Position numbers and translations under genes: made by a program
Assembly (NCBI RefSeq): GCF_000426285.1
Contig: NZ_AUFB01000010.1
Span: 1 to 64,000 of the forward strand
Length of the DNA: 64,000 nt
Source of the DNA: Rhizobium leucaenae USDA 9039
Lineage (GTDB): Bacteria > Pseudomonadota > Alphaproteobacteria > Rhizobiales > Rhizobiaceae
Reading direction: 5' to 3'
Notes under the pieces: generated by a model
What the model was told of the DNA's origin: nothing
Database searches by the model: none
Seen by the model: only the letters and a program-made list of their open reading frames with translations
Shown here: positions 54,033 to 63,576 of the stretch, in pieces
Layout: the number at the start of each line of letters is the position of its first letter
Numbering within the stretch: the stretch's first letter is position 1

Positions 54033-54679
54033 GAGGTCTGCTCCAATGCCGCCAGCCATGTTTCCGCGGCAGTCAGGTCGTCGGGTGTGTTGATGTTGAA
54101 GAATGGATCGAGGAGACCGATCGAAGTTGGGATCATGGCAAAGCTGACCGTTCGTACGCTATGGCGGGCTAGAAAATCCCTGACGCGCCGCTTGTCGTCT
54201 CTCAGAATCCAGGTTTCGAGATCATCGGCAATCGAGACGGGCCAGAGGCCGAACACCGGATGATCGCGGCCAAGCGATACGGCGATGGCGATTTCGTCGC
54301 GGCCTTCGATCGCTTGAGCCAACCGCGCGATCAGATCGCCAGGGAAAAAAGGACTATCAATCGGCACGGTAGCGATGTGAGATGCATATGGGTGTCTTAT
54401 CACTGCATCACGCATGGCGGCGAGCACACCGGCAAGCGGGCCGAGCTTGCCGGGGACGGTGTCCGGAACTAATGGCAGCCCTGTCGTATCCGGCCAGTCG
54501 GCATCGGCATTCAGTGTGGCCGGTATTTTCTGCTGTCGTCTGATGCGGGCCGCAATGCGCGTCAGAAGTCTTTCACCGCCGAGGAGGGCAAATGCTTTGT
54601 TCGCGCCCATACGGCTGGAACGGCCGCCGGCGAGCAGATAGGGCGGGATCTCGGCGGGATCGGTGATGAAGCCGGGCAT
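54029..54679 (-). CDS. mobA: Molybdenum cofactor guanylyltransferase MobA
   Basis: This 216-residue nucleotidyltransferase transfers GMP from GTP to Mo-molybdopterin, giving the bis-MGD cofactor of DMSO-reductase-family enzymes. The GTP-binding signature LLAGGRSSRMGANKAFALLG (near 16-35) and the PIDSPFFPGDL metal site are intact. It overlaps mobB by 4 bases, and an EamA transporter gene lies 11 bases upstream in the same direction. Confidence 0.94.
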   Translation of the reverse strand: MPGFITDPAEIPPYLLAGGRSSRMGANKAFALLGGERLLTRIAARIRRQQKIPATLNADADWPDTTGLPLVPDTVPGKLGPLAGVLAAMRDAVIRHPYASHIATVPIDSPFFPGDLIARLAQAIEGRDEIAIAVSLGRDHPVFGLWPVSIADDLETWILRDDKRRVRDFLARHSVRTVSFAMIPTSIGLLDPFFNINTPDDLTAAETWLAALEQTS

Positions 54680-54690
54680 GCTTGTCGACC

Positions 54691-55602
54691 TCAGGCGGGT
54701 ACACGCGGCTCGGATTCCTGGGCGACACGCTCGGCCGCTTGCCGTTTGCTCTCGCGGTAGAATGTATAGAGACCGGAGGCGATGACAATGGCGGAGCCGA
54801 TCATGGTCCAGGCATCCGGGGTCTCTCCGAAGAACAGCAAGCCGAGCAGCGCGGACCAGATGAGGCTCAGATAACGAAACGGTGCGACAAAGGAGATTTC
54901 GCCCGTGCGCATCGCCTGGATCACCGATTGATAGCCGACGAGCACCAGGATCGATGCGAGCAGGATGTGCAAGAACGGGGCGAGGCTGATCGGCTGCCAG
55001 CCGCCGAGCGGGACGATCGACAGGGCGCCAAAGATGGAAATCGAGATCGCGGTAACGACCGTCACCATCAGGGACGGCACATCCTTGCTGACGCAGCGGG
55101 TCGCCAGATCGCGGGCGGCAGTCGCGAACATGCTGGCGACGACAAGCAGGGCGGCCGTCGTGAAGCCATCGGGGCCGGGGCGAATGATGATGAGCACGCC
55201 GACAAAGCCCACGGTGATCGCCGTCCAGCGCCGCCAGCCGACCGGCTCCTTCAGGAACAGGGCCGCGCCTAGGGTGACGGCGAGCGGCAGGGCCTGCAGG
55301 ATGGCGGAGGCGTTGGCAATCGGCATCATGCCGAGCGCGGTGATGTAGGTTATGGCCGCGATCGCCTCGCAGACGACGCGCAGAGCGATCATCGGCTGCA
55401 GAATGACTTTCCAGGAGCGCAAGGCGCCCATCTGCCAGGCAAGCAGATAGACGAAGACGCTGGTAAAAAGCCCGCGGAGAAACATGATCTCACCGGCGTT
55501 CATCACCGCGATGACTGATTTGGACAGTGCGTCGCTGCAGGAAAAACCAGCCATTGCTGCGGCCATGTAGAGCGCGCCCTGCGTATTCTTCGTCCGCGGC
55601 AT
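54691..55602 (-). CDS. EamA/DMT-family transporter upstream of mobA
   Basis: This 303-residue ten-helix protein from the ATG at 55602 has two EamA repeats: GALYMAAAMAGFSCSDALSK opens the first and FFGETPDAWTMIGSAIVIAS closes the second, with ALFLKEPVGWRRWTAITVGF at the end of repeat one. The C-terminus is charged. It ends 11 bases before mobA, so the three genes are probably one transcript. A link to molybdopterin or its precursors is possible but untested; the family mostly exports small metabolites. Confidence 0.87.
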   Translation of the reverse strand: MPRTKNTQGALYMAAAMAGFSCSDALSKSVIAVMNAGEIMFLRGLFTSVFVYLLAWQMGALRSWKVILQPMIALRVVCEAIAAITYITALGMMPIANASAILQALPLAVTLGAALFLKEPVGWRRWTAITVGFVGVLIIIRPGPDGFTTAALLVVASMFATAARDLATRCVSKDVPSLMVTVVTAISISIFGALSIVPLGGWQPISLAPFLHILLASILVLVGYQSVIQAMRTGEISFVAPFRYLSLIWSALLGLLFFGETPDAWTMIGSAIVIASGLYTFYRESKRQAAERVAQESEPRVPA

Positions 55603-55934
55603 GAAGCGATTCCCTAGAGATATATCAGCTCGATCTACTGTGCTTTTCCGCAAATTGGAATCGCTGGCCGCGTGGCGGCGATCAAATTCGATAGTGCTTT
55701 GCAATGAAAATGTGAGGGAACCGCATGAAGATCATGCCGAAATCGCAAAATGGGACAAAATTGCCGATTTTTCGGAAATGATACAATCTTTTACGTTCGC
55801 GATTAATCCTTATTCAATCTAATTTCCGGACGCTCGGGCTCAGTTTTGCATGAGGCAGAAGCATCTACCGCAGCGCAGCAGGGAATGACGGTCCCGCCTT
55901 CGCCGCATACCAACCAATTTCATTGGGGCGTGGC
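55603..55934. other. Intergenic region before the chemoreceptor gene
   Basis: A 332-base stretch between the divergent DMT gene and the chemoreceptor. It is AT-rich at 55690-55830, where promoters are expected, and contains a short CCGATTTTTCGG hairpin near 55762. No gene or RNA element was recognised. Confidence 0.5.
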
Positions 55935-58484
55935 ATGTTCTTCATTGATCGTCTTCTGCAAAGCCGCCGAATCGTGACCAAGGTTCTTATCTTCGTCGTG
56001 CCGCTGGTGGTGCTGATCGCCGGTATCGGCCTCGTCGGCTATCACACGGCCAATATCCTCAACGGCCATATGACCGTAACGAGGGCGACGATTGAAAACA
56101 TCAGCGATTTCGAGAATTTGCAGGCCGCCCTGCAAGAGTTCACCACGTCACCATCCGATGAGACGCGCAACGCGCTGGCGGACAAGATCGACGCGCAGGC
56201 CGCAGGCGTGCAGCGTCTGAGCGGCCTTCTCAGCAATGATCAACGCGCCAAGATTTCCACGGTCAGCGAGTTGGCCGGCAAGATGCGCGGTCAGGCGACC
56301 ACGCTCTGGAATATCAAACAAAAGCAGGACAGCGATGTCGACGCGATCCAAAAGGCGGTTTTAAGCGTCGAAGCCGGCGGCAAGGCTGCCGAAAAGCAGA
56401 TCGACATCATCCGCAAGGATTTCAGCGACAAGGAAACCTTTGCCAAGGAACTGCTCTACGATGCTGCTGCCTTCAAGGGGTTGTCGGACAAGATGAGCAA
56501 CCTGCGTATTCAAGTGCAGATGGCCGCCGATCCCAATGAGGAAGTATCCGATGCGCGCACCTACACCGATGCGATCCTAAAACAGGTCGCGACGTCGAAA
56601 GCCCTGGTTTCCAAGCGCGGCGCCGGGCTGGTCGGCAACGCGGCCGACGCAGCCAACAAGCTGGACGCAGTCCTGAAGAGCAGCGACACCGCCGACCAGA
56701 AGGTTGCGGCCATGGGGCCGATCCTTCAGAGCTTCGTGAAGATCGAAGGGGACATGACCCTGCAATCGGCCAAGAACAGCGACACGGCTGCCGACCGTTT
56801 CGTCAGCCTCGATAAGATCATCGACGGCCAAAAAGAGCTGTTGGATCATGTCGACCAGGCGCTTGGAATGATCGATCGCCTGACACTCCATGCCGCGCGG
56901 ATGGAGAATGTCCGTGACGCCGCTTCGCGTGACGCCGTTATAGCCGATTTGAAGGATCTGCAGGACGTCAGCGTCAAGATCTCGGCACTCGGCCAAACCA
57001 ACGCGACCATGCGCGATTTTGCCGCCCATACTCAGCCTCTGCTCGACAGTCTGAGCAAGGGTTCGGCGGATCTGCTGCAGACAGCGGCTGACTGGAAAAA
57101 GACGCGCGTCGACTCCAACGGCCTGCTGGCGGATGCGATGACGTCGCTGCGCAGCTTCGTTGCGCAGGCGCAGGAGATCGGTAAGGAGGACAGCGAGCGC
57201 TCCGCAAATGTCTCCGTCATTGCCATGATCCTCGGCACGCTGCTTGCCATCGTCGGCGGTCTGATGCTGGTCGAGACGCTGCGTGGACCGCTGAAGCGGG
57301 TTACCGAAATCATGACCCGGCTGGCAAGCGGCGATCTGGAAGTGGCGATCGACGGTCGCAATCGCGGCGACGAGATCGGCGACATGGTACGCTCCGTCAC
57401 CGTCTTCCGTGATGCCGCCTTGGAAAATGTCCGGCTGGAGCGGGAAGCCGAGAGCGCCCGTGCTTTATCGGCCGAGGAGAACGCAAGGCGCGCCGCGGAC
57501 CGTGCCCGCATCGAGGCCGAACAGAAGCAGGCGCTGAACGCGCTGGCCGACGTTCTCGCCAAACTTGCGGACGGCAATCTGGAAGAGGGCATGCGCGAGG
57601 ATCTTTCCGCCGACTTTGTCGAAATGGCTTTCACCTATAATCATGCTGTCGAAGCCCTGCGCGAGACCCTGACGGATGTCCGTTACACGGCCGAAGAGAT
57701 CAAGGGCGGTACCGGCAATCTCGCCGCGTCCGCCGACGATCTTGCGCGCCGCACGGAACAGCAGGCGGCAGCCCTGGAGGAAAGCTCGCGGGCGCTCCAC
57801 CGTCTGAGCGATGTTGTGCGCTCCACCGCCGACCGCGCGAAGCAGACGGCGGTCTCGGTCAACGAGACCCAGGCCTATGCAACCCAATCCGGCGAAGTCG
57901 TCGCCAAGGCTGTCGGTGCCATGAGTGAAATCAACCGCTCGTCCGAGAAGATCGCCACGATCATCGGCGTCATCGACGAGATCGCCTTCCAGACCAATCT
58001 CTTGGCGCTGAATGCCGGTGTCGAAGCAGCTCGCGCCGGAGAGGCCGGTCGAGGTTTCGCCGTCGTTGCCCAGGAGGTGCGTGAGCTGGCGCAGCGCTGC
58101 GCGAACGCGGCGAAGGAGATCAAGGGCCTGATTTCGGCAAGCTCCTCGCAGGTACAGGATGGCGTCTATCTGGTCGAGCAGACCGGTGCCGCGCTCAGCG
58201 AAATCATCGGGCACGTGACCGGCGTCCAGAAGCTTGTGGCCGATATTTCCGCGGCAACGGCCGAGCAGTCGACCGGCATCGAAGAAGTGACGCGGGCGGT
58301 CGGCGAAGTCGAGCTCATCACCCAAAGAAATGCGGCGATGGTGGAAGAAAACAACGCCGAAATTCATGGTCTGCGCCAACGCGTCGACATGCTCTCCGAC
58401 AAGATCGACCGTTTCCGCACCGGCGATGGCGACGGGATGTATGAAGGCTATGAGAGCGGCATGGACCGGTATCGCGCCGCCTGA
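55935..58484 (+). CDS. Methyl-accepting chemotaxis protein, HAMP plus signalling domain
   Basis: This 849-residue transmembrane chemoreceptor starts at the ATG at 55935; a TTG at 55923 is also open. TM1 is at ~12-36, followed by a ~385-residue all-helical periplasmic region resembling helical-bimodular sensors, then TM2 (~422-442, MILGTLLAIVGGLMLVETLR). A HAMP domain leads to the signalling hairpin with tip EIAFQTNLLALNAGVEAARA. The C-terminus (ESGMDRYRAA) lacks the NWETF-type CheR-binding pentapeptide. The ligand is unknown. A strong hairpin terminator follows. Confidence 0.92.
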   Translation: MFFIDRLLQSRRIVTKVLIFVVPLVVLIAGIGLVGYHTANILNGHMTVTRATIENISDFENLQAALQEFTTSPSDETRNALADKIDAQAAGVQRLSGLLSNDQRAKISTVSELAGKMRGQATTLWNIKQKQDSDVDAIQKAVLSVEAGGKAAEKQIDIIRKDFSDKETFAKELLYDAAAFKGLSDKMSNLRIQVQMAADPNEEVSDARTYTDAILKQVATSKALVSKRGAGLVGNAADAANKLDAVLKSSDTADQKVAAMGPILQSFVKIEGDMTLQSAKNSDTAADRFVSLDKIIDGQKELLDHVDQALGMIDRLTLHAARMENVRDAASRDAVIADLKDLQDVSVKISALGQTNATMRDFAAHTQPLLDSLSKGSADLLQTAADWKKTRVDSNGLLADAMTSLRSFVAQAQEIGKEDSERSANVSVIAMILGTLLAIVGGLMLVETLRGPLKRVTEIMTRLASGDLEVAIDGRNRGDEIGDMVRSVTVFRDAALENVRLEREAESARALSAEENARRAADRARIEAEQKQALNALADVLAKLADGNLEEGMREDLSADFVEMAFTYNHAVEALRETLTDVRYTAEEIKGGTGNLAASADDLARRTEQQAAALEESSRALHRLSDVVRSTADRAKQTAVSVNETQAYATQSGEVVAKAVGAMSEINRSSEKIATIIGVIDEIAFQTNLLALNAGVEAARAGEAGRGFAVVAQEVRELAQRCANAAKEIKGLISASSSQVQDGVYLVEQTGAALSEIIGHVTGVQKLVADISAATAEQSTGIEEVTRAVGEVELITQRNAAMVEENNAEIHGLRQRVDMLSDKIDRFRTGDGDGMYEGYESGMDRYRAA

Positions 58485-58506
58485 GGTCATATCTGAGACA
58501 GTAACG

Positions 58507-58555
58507 ATAAATAAGCGAAGCGCCGGATGTTTTGTCCGGCGCTTCGCTTATTTAT
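58507..58555. terminator. Bidirectional terminator, 21-bp perfect stem
   Basis: The left arm ATAAATAAGCGAAGCGCCGGA (58507-58527) pairs perfectly with 58535-58555 around a TGTTTTG loop. A/T-rich arm ends give U-rich tails in both directions. It separates the chemoreceptor from convergent moaA. Confidence 0.88.
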
Positions 58556-58566
58556 ATCGGCGGAAA

Positions 58567-59616
58567 TCAGCCACCCGTTACGCTCATGTGGCGTGCGACA
58601 GCCGGTCTGTTATGGGTGCGGTCGATGATGAAATCGTGACCCTTAGGCTTGCGGGTAATCGCTTCGTCGATGGCAGCGTAGACAAGCGCATCATCTTCGG
58701 TAGCCCGCAGCGCCGTACGCAGGTCGGCGGCATCGTTCTGGCCAAGGCACATATAAAGTGTCCCGGTGCAGGTCAGGCGGACACGATTGCAGCTCTCGCA
58801 GAAATTATGGGTCAGCGGCGTGATGAAGCCGAGGCGGCCGCCGGTTTCGACTACTTCGACATAACGCGCCGGACCGCCGGTCTTGTAGGGGATGTCGGTC
58901 AGTGTGAATTGCTGTTCGAGATCGGCGCGCAATTTGGAGAGTGGCAAGTACCGGTCTGTGCGGTCCTCTTCGATCTCGCCCATCGGCATGGTCTCGATGA
59001 CGGTCAGGTCCATGCCGCGGCCATGGGCAAAGCGCAGCAACTCGGGTATCTCCGCCTCATTGAAATCCTTAAGCGCCACGGCATTAAGCTTGATCTTGAG
59101 ACCGGCCTTCTGCGCAGCATCGATACCCTCCATCACCTTGGCGAAATCGCCCCAGCGGGTGATGGCGTGGAATTTGTCTGGGTCGAGCGTGTCGAGCGAG
59201 ACGTTGATGCGGCGCACGCCGCAATCATAAAGTTCTTCGGCATGGCGGGAGAGCTGCGAACCGTTGGTGGTCAACGTCAGCTCTTCGAGCTCGCCGGCTT
59301 GAACGCGTTTGCCGAGCTCGCGCACCAGAAACATGATGTTCTTGCGCACCAGTGGCTCGCCGCCGGTCAGCCGAATCTTGCGGACCCCTTTGGCAATGAA
59401 GGCGGAACAGAGCCGGTTCAGCTCTTCCAGCGTCAACAGATCCTTCTTCGGCAGGAAAGTCATGTTTTCTGCCATGCAATAGGTGCAGCGGAAATCACAG
59501 CGATCGGTGACGGAGACGCGCAGATAGGTGACCGCCCGCCCGAAAGGGTCGATCATCGGCGACGCCTCCACCACCAGCGGCGATCCGTCGCCTATCGTGC
59601 CGACAATGCTGTTCAC
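58567..59616 (-). CDS. moaA: GTP 3',8-cyclase MoaA
   Basis: This radical-SAM enzyme starts molybdenum cofactor synthesis by rearranging GTP. From the GTG at 59614-59616, which follows GGAGG with 5-base spacing, it is 349 residues; an ATG at 59634 is upstream of that site. The N-terminal [4Fe-4S] ligands are C40, C44 and C47 (RCDFRCTYC), the C-terminal cluster is CESC then C 13 residues later (TLYMC), and the protein ends in the expected [14 protein letters not shown] binds SAM. It is convergent with the chemoreceptor and divergent from DUF971. Confidence 0.95.
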   Translation of the reverse strand: MNSIVGTIGDGSPLVVEASPMIDPFGRAVTYLRVSVTDRCDFRCTYCMAENMTFLPKKDLLTLEELNRLCSAFIAKGVRKIRLTGGEPLVRKNIMFLVRELGKRVQAGELEELTLTTNGSQLSRHAEELYDCGVRRINVSLDTLDPDKFHAITRWGDFAKVMEGIDAAQKAGLKIKLNAVALKDFNEAEIPELLRFAHGRGMDLTVIETMPMGEIEEDRTDRYLPLSKLRADLEQQFTLTDIPYKTGGPARYVEVVETGGRLGFITPLTHNFCESCNRVRLTCTGTLYMCLGQNDAADLRTALRATEDDALVYAAIDEAITRKPKGHDFIIDRTHNRPAVARHMSVTGG

Positions 59617-59751
59617 GAAAACCTCCGTTGTCATGTTAATGTGTGCATAGGCGATTGTTGCGTCAAGGGAAATGCCTTTTCGAATGCACTTGCGCGTGAA
59701 CGACTGGCGGCCTACTTCTCCGGATACGCATTGAAACGCATGGGAAAATCG

Positions 59752-60126
59752 ATGAGCGACGTCTGGCCAACCGAATTGAGAGTGTCGAAGGACCGCCATC
59801 ATCTGATGGTGAGCTTCAATGACGGGGCGAGCTTCGATCTGTCGGCAGAAATGTTGCGCGTGCTGTCGCCATCGGCCGAGGTGCAGGGACATGGGCCGGG
59901 GCAAAAGATTACCGTGCCTGGCAAACGCAACGTCGGCATCATGTCCATGACGCCGACCGGCAACTACGCCGTCGGCATAGGTTTTGATGACTTGCATGAT
60001 AGCGGCATTTTTACCTGGGCCTATCTTCGCGAACTCGGCGAGAGAGGTTCCGAGCTTTTTGCCGCCTATGAGGCTGAACTGAAGGAAAAGGGCTTGAGCC
60101 GTGACGTGGCGGGCAAGCCTCACTAG
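59752..60126 (+). CDS. DUF971 family protein
   Basis: This 124-residue protein starts at the ATG at 59752 (59740 is an in-frame alternative). The DUF971 fold covers about 7-95, with [40 protein letters not shown] and [20 protein letters not shown]. It matches the N-terminal domain of gamma-butyrobetaine hydroxylases and small Fe-S-related proteins. Function unknown; bacterial members are sometimes linked to Fe-S cluster or Mrp/ApbC genes. LtrA follows 25 bases downstream. Confidence 0.88.
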   Translation: MSDVWPTELRVSKDRHHLMVSFNDGASFDLSAEMLRVLSPSAEVQGHGPGQKITVPGKRNVGIMSMTPTGNYAVGIGFDDLHDSGIFTWAYLRELGERGSELFAAYEAELKEKGLSRDVAGKPH

Positions 60127-60151
60127 CACTGTCAATAGCAAGGGGGCCGGC

Positions 60152-61351
60152 ATGGCAGGTGGGGATCCAGGAAGCTGGCTGCGCGCCAAAGACAGCAAAA
60201 ACGAAAGCAGGGTCTCTTTCGTCGAGCTGTTCTTCGATCTGGTCTTCGTCTTCTCGATCTCGGAGCTTTCGCACGCACTTGGCGGTCATTTCACGCCCGT
60301 CGGCGCTCTCGAAGCCACCATGCTGATCTTTGCCGTGTGGTGGGTATGGATATTCACCGCCTGGGTGACGAACTGGCTTGATCCCGATCGCATGCCGGTG
60401 CGCATCATGTTGTTCGTGCTGATGTTCGCCGGGCTGGTTCTCTCGGCATCCATTCCGAATGCTTTCGCTGGAAAAGCTATTTTCTTCGCCGGCGCCTATG
60501 TGTCCATGCAGGTCGGCCGCTCGCTGTTTACCGTCTATGCCCTCAAAGATGTCAGTCCGGCGAACCATCGCAATTTCGTCCGCATCACCTGCTGGCTGAT
60601 ATTGTCAGGGGTCTTCTGGATTGCCGGCGCCGTAGCGGAGATCGAGACGCGCGTTGCATTGTGGCTCGCAGCACTCGCGATCGAATATGCTGCACCTGCC
60701 TTCGGTTTCGCCGTGCCTGGCCTTGGCAAATCGACCCCTGCAGATTGGGACGTTTCCGGCGCGCATCTTGCCGAACGCTGCGCGCTCTTCATCATCATCT
60801 GCCTCGGCGAGGCGATCCTGCAGGCAGGCAAGACATTTGCCGAAGAGCCGCTTTCGCCGCTGATCGTTGCAGTATTCGTCACCGTCTTCGTCAGCACCGT
60901 TGCCATGTGGTGGATCTATTTCCAGTTCGGCCGTCAACGCGCTGCCCGTCGCATCGAGCAGGACGAGACACCCGGCAGCCTGGCGCGGCAGGCTTTCACC
61001 TACGCGCATATCCCGATTCTGGCCGGCATCATTCTGAGCGTCGTCGGCCACGAATTCTTGTTTTCCCATCCGCGGGACCCGGCTGACATGCATGCGGGAG
61101 CGGCTATCCTCGGCGGCCCGGCCGTGTTCCTTATCGGCAATCTTTGGTTCAAAGGCGCGACAACCGGGCGGCCGCCGCTGTCGCATTTCGTCGGCCTTGC
61201 GGGATTGGCGCTATTGGTTCTCGCGATCCCTCAGATCGATGTCTACCAGCTCGGGATCCTCGCCACGGCTGTCCTTATCGTCGTGGCGATATGGGAGTTC
61301 GCCTCACTGAACCGCACGGTGCCACTGGGCCGCCGACCAAGCAATCACTGA
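60152..61351 (+). CDS. Low temperature requirement protein A (LtrA) family membrane protein
   Basis: This 399-residue protein has about eleven hydrophobic helices. The N-terminal [20 protein letters not shown] and [20 protein letters not shown] blocks, each with conserved Glu, are the LtrA signatures; [20 protein letters not shown] is also typical. LtrA was found as needed for cold growth in Listeria, but the biochemical role is unknown. The start at 60152 follows AAGGGGG. It is convergent with marR, overlapping it by 7 bases. Confidence 0.88.
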   Translation: MAGGDPGSWLRAKDSKNESRVSFVELFFDLVFVFSISELSHALGGHFTPVGALEATMLIFAVWWVWIFTAWVTNWLDPDRMPVRIMLFVLMFAGLVLSASIPNAFAGKAIFFAGAYVSMQVGRSLFTVYALKDVSPANHRNFVRITCWLILSGVFWIAGAVAEIETRVALWLAALAIEYAAPAFGFAVPGLGKSTPADWDVSGAHLAERCALFIIICLGEAILQAGKTFAEEPLSPLIVAVFVTVFVSTVAMWWIYFQFGRQRAARRIEQDETPGSLARQAFTYAHIPILAGIILSVVGHEFLFSHPRDPADMHAGAAILGGPAVFLIGNLWFKGATTGRPPLSHFVGLAGLALLVLAIPQIDVYQLGILATAVLIVVAIWEFASLNRTVPLGRRPSNH

Positions 61352-61824
61352 TCACCGTCCAGTGGCTCGCGCTCGTCCTGCAGCAATAGGCTGACGATAC
61401 GTTCCATGTGCGCCGTCATGATTTCGCATTCGGCGAGCGGTGCGTCCGAGAGCGTGCGGTCGATGAGGTCGGTCTGGATGGCCATCGCCTCTTCCGTCAA
61501 GCGCCGGCCTTCGCCGGTCAGATAGAGTCGCAAGATGCGCTTGTCGTGTTTGTCGCCCCGACGTTCGATCAGGCCGCGTTTTTCCATTTGCGGCAACAGC
61601 ATGCTCATGTTGGAGCGCCCGACCAGCAGCTTGCGGGCCAACTCCTGTTGCGAAATGCCTTCGAAGCGGAACAGATTGACGAGAATGTCGAGATGCGGCG
61701 GCTTGATATCGAGATGGGCAAGCGCCCGACCGAGGGACTGCTGCATGAGCTGGCAGGCGCGGGCAACGGCGATCCAGCTACGAAAACGCGGATGGTCCCA
61801 GGGCAGGGATTGATTTTTGTTCAT
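61345..61824 (-). CDS. MarR-family transcriptional regulator
   Basis: This 159-residue winged-helix repressor has helix-turn-helix GISQQELARKLLVGRSNMSM and wing GLIERRGDKHDKRILRLYLT, the conserved D-R pair of the MarR wing. The N- and C-terminal helices form the dimer interface. It is divergent from the alpha/beta hydrolase gene over 45 bases holding a perfect palindrome, so likely controls itself and the hydrolase. Inducer unknown. Confidence 0.9.
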   Translation of the reverse strand: MNKNQSLPWDHPRFRSWIAVARACQLMQQSLGRALAHLDIKPPHLDILVNLFRFEGISQQELARKLLVGRSNMSMLLPQMEKRGLIERRGDKHDKRILRLYLTGEGRRLTEEAMAIQTDLIDRTLSDAPLAECEIMTAHMERIVSLLLQDEREPLDGDQ

Positions 61825-61837
61825 CGTTGTACTTTAT

Positions 61838-61853
61838 TGTTCATGATTGAACA
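61838..61853. promoter_or_regulatory. Predicted MarR operator (TGTTCA-N4-TGAACA)
   Basis: This perfect 6-bp inverted repeat with a 4-base centre lies between divergent marR (start 61824) and the hydrolase gene (start 61870). The size is right for a MarR dimer. It covers the upstream in-frame ATG at 61843, arguing for the ATG at 61870 as the hydrolase start. Confidence 0.72.
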
Positions 61854-61869
61854 TTATTGGATTCCCACT

Positions 61870-62844
61870 ATGCCATCCTTTGCGCTTAAGGTCACCCGCC
61901 TGGGAATGTCCAGCCTTAACAGGATTTCGCCGCGACTTGCCGGCAAGGCTGCTTTCAAGCTTTTTTGCCTGACGCCCTCGCGCCGGCCGCAAGGCGCCAA
62001 GGCGGAGGCCGCTTATGCCGAGGGCAGGGCACGTCTGAATTCCGCCGAGCAGATCATGCTGTCGTTTCAAGGCGGACGGGCGATGGCCTATCGCTTGAAC
62101 GGCGGCGCTAAAGGTCGGCGCAAGCGCTTTCTTGTTGTCCATGGCTGGGGCTCGAGCAGCGAATATATGTCGGAACTTTCCGTCTTTCTGGCGAATACCG
62201 GTGCCGAGGTGATCTCGCTCGATCTGCCGGGTCATGGCCGCTCGCCGGGGCGCTTCCTCAATGTGCGCCTCGCGGTTTCGGCCATCGCTGCGGCGGCGGA
62301 GCGTTTTGGTGCCTTTGACGCCACGATCGGCCATTCCTTCGGCGGCGCTTCCATTGCACTTGCCGCGTCCGGCTTTTTGCCGCGCATCGAACCGATTCTG
62401 CCGGGTCGCCTGGTGCTGATCGGCGCACCGAGTGCGATGGGTTGGTTGTTCACGGATTTCGGCGGGATGATGGGGCTTGATGCTGCGACGCAGGCAGCGC
62501 TTGAGGCGGAGGTCGGTCACGTCACCGGCAGGCCGCTCAAGGATTATGATGCCGGACGCAACGTTCACGATCTCCGCAGGCCGGTGCTGGTGATCCACGC
62601 CGAAGACGACAAGGAGGTCAGTGCCGATCATGCCCGCGCCTATGCCACTGCCGGTGATCACGTTCGTCTTTTCTGGGCAAACGGCTTCGGCCATCGCCGC
62701 ATCGTCAGCGCCGCTCCCGTGCTGGCGGCGATCGGCGAATTCCTGGCGGAAGCGCCGGCGTTCGCAGGGCAAGAAAACGCACTCGAAACTGACGATGAAA
62801 CGGTTATATCGTTTCATCGGACCTCGGCGCGGCGCGTGTCATAG
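61870..62844 (+). CDS. Alpha/beta hydrolase
   Basis: This 324-residue protein has the canonical fold after a ~75-residue N-terminal lead. The oxyanion block is FLVVHGWGSSSEYMSEL, the nucleophile elbow is GHSFGG (Ser156), the acid is in LVIHAEDDKEVS and the catalytic His is in ANGFGHRRIV, so the triad is complete. It is probably an esterase or lipase of unknown substrate. It is divergent from marR, which likely represses it. Confidence 0.88.
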   Translation: MPSFALKVTRLGMSSLNRISPRLAGKAAFKLFCLTPSRRPQGAKAEAAYAEGRARLNSAEQIMLSFQGGRAMAYRLNGGAKGRRKRFLVVHGWGSSSEYMSELSVFLANTGAEVISLDLPGHGRSPGRFLNVRLAVSAIAAAAERFGAFDATIGHSFGGASIALAASGFLPRIEPILPGRLVLIGAPSAMGWLFTDFGGMMGLDAATQAALEAEVGHVTGRPLKDYDAGRNVHDLRRPVLVIHAEDDKEVSADHARAYATAGDHVRLFWANGFGHRRIVSAAPVLAAIGEFLAEAPAFAGQENALETDDETVISFHRTSARRVS

Positions 62845-62902
62845 CAGCGTCACGCCTTGCGTCTAACCCGCCGGTATCAGGATCAAAAAGACGCGAGGTA
62901 AC

Positions 62903-63511
62903 ATGCGCATCATCACTTCCGTTGAAGAATTGAACGAGTTCTATGGGGGCACGAGCGAGGCGTCGATCGCCAAGGTGACGAGTGCGCTGACCCCGCTTTA
63001 TCGCCGGATGATCGAGGTATCACCCTTCGTGGCGCTGGCGACGGTCGGCCCGGAAGGGTTGGATTGCTCGCCGCGTGGCGATTTGGGCGGCGTGGTGCGC
63101 GTGCAGGACGATAAGACGCTGCTGCTGCCCGACTGGCGCGGTAACAATCGGGTCGATTCGCTAGCTAATATCGTCAGGGATCCCCGCATAGCGCTGATGT
63201 TCCTGATTCCCGGCTCGAACACCACGATGCGCCTCAACGGTCGTGCGGTAGTCTCCATAGAGGAAAGCCTGCTCGCGAGCTTCGAGATGGAGGGCAAGCA
63301 TCCGCGCAGCGTCGTGGTGATCACCATCGACGAGGTCTATTTCCAATGCGCGCGAGCCGTGATGCGCGCCGAACTCTGGAAGCAGGAGACATTCGTCGAT
63401 CCTGCAAGCCTGCCGACCCCCGGCATGCTGTTGAAGGCGGCGAAGGGGGATTTCGACCAGGAGACTTACGACCGCGAATGGCCGGCGCGAGCTGCCAAAA
63501 GCATGTGGTAA
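62903..63511 (+). CDS. FMN-dependent pyridoxamine 5'-phosphate oxidase family (MSMEG_1061-like)
   Basis: This 202-residue split-barrel flavoprotein has the subgroup's N-terminal VEELNEFYGGTSEASIAKVT and core blocks VALATVGPEGLDCSPRGDLG, LLLPDWRGNNRVDSLANIVR and VYFQCARAVMRAELWK. The conserved Cys in YFQCARA is a subgroup feature. It is a probable F420/FMN-type reductase-like protein, not the PdxH of vitamin B6 synthesis; function unknown. A terminator follows. Confidence 0.88.
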   Translation: MRIITSVEELNEFYGGTSEASIAKVTSALTPLYRRMIEVSPFVALATVGPEGLDCSPRGDLGGVVRVQDDKTLLLPDWRGNNRVDSLANIVRDPRIALMFLIPGSNTTMRLNGRAVVSIEESLLASFEMEGKHPRSVVVITIDEVYFQCARAVMRAELWKQETFVDPASLPTPGMLLKAAKGDFDQETYDREWPARAAKSMW

Positions 63512-63519
63512 CGAAAATT

Positions 63520-63562
63520 CGCCGGCGCGCTTTTGGAAGCGACGCCGGCGGAACAATTTTTA
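63520..63562 (+). terminator. Terminator after the PPOX gene
   Basis: The stem CGCCGGCG plus CGCTT pairs with AAGCG plus CGCCGGCG (63520-63550, one bulged A), followed by CAATTTTTAA. It serves the plus-strand PPOX gene and sits between it and the convergent GGDEF gene. Confidence 0.82.
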
Positions 63563-63576
63563 ACACTGGTCCGATA

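Noticed and set aside
58330..59751. Long plus-strand frame upstream of the DUF971 gene
   Set aside because: It overlaps the chemoreceptor end and is antisense to moaA. DUF971 similarity begins only after 59752.
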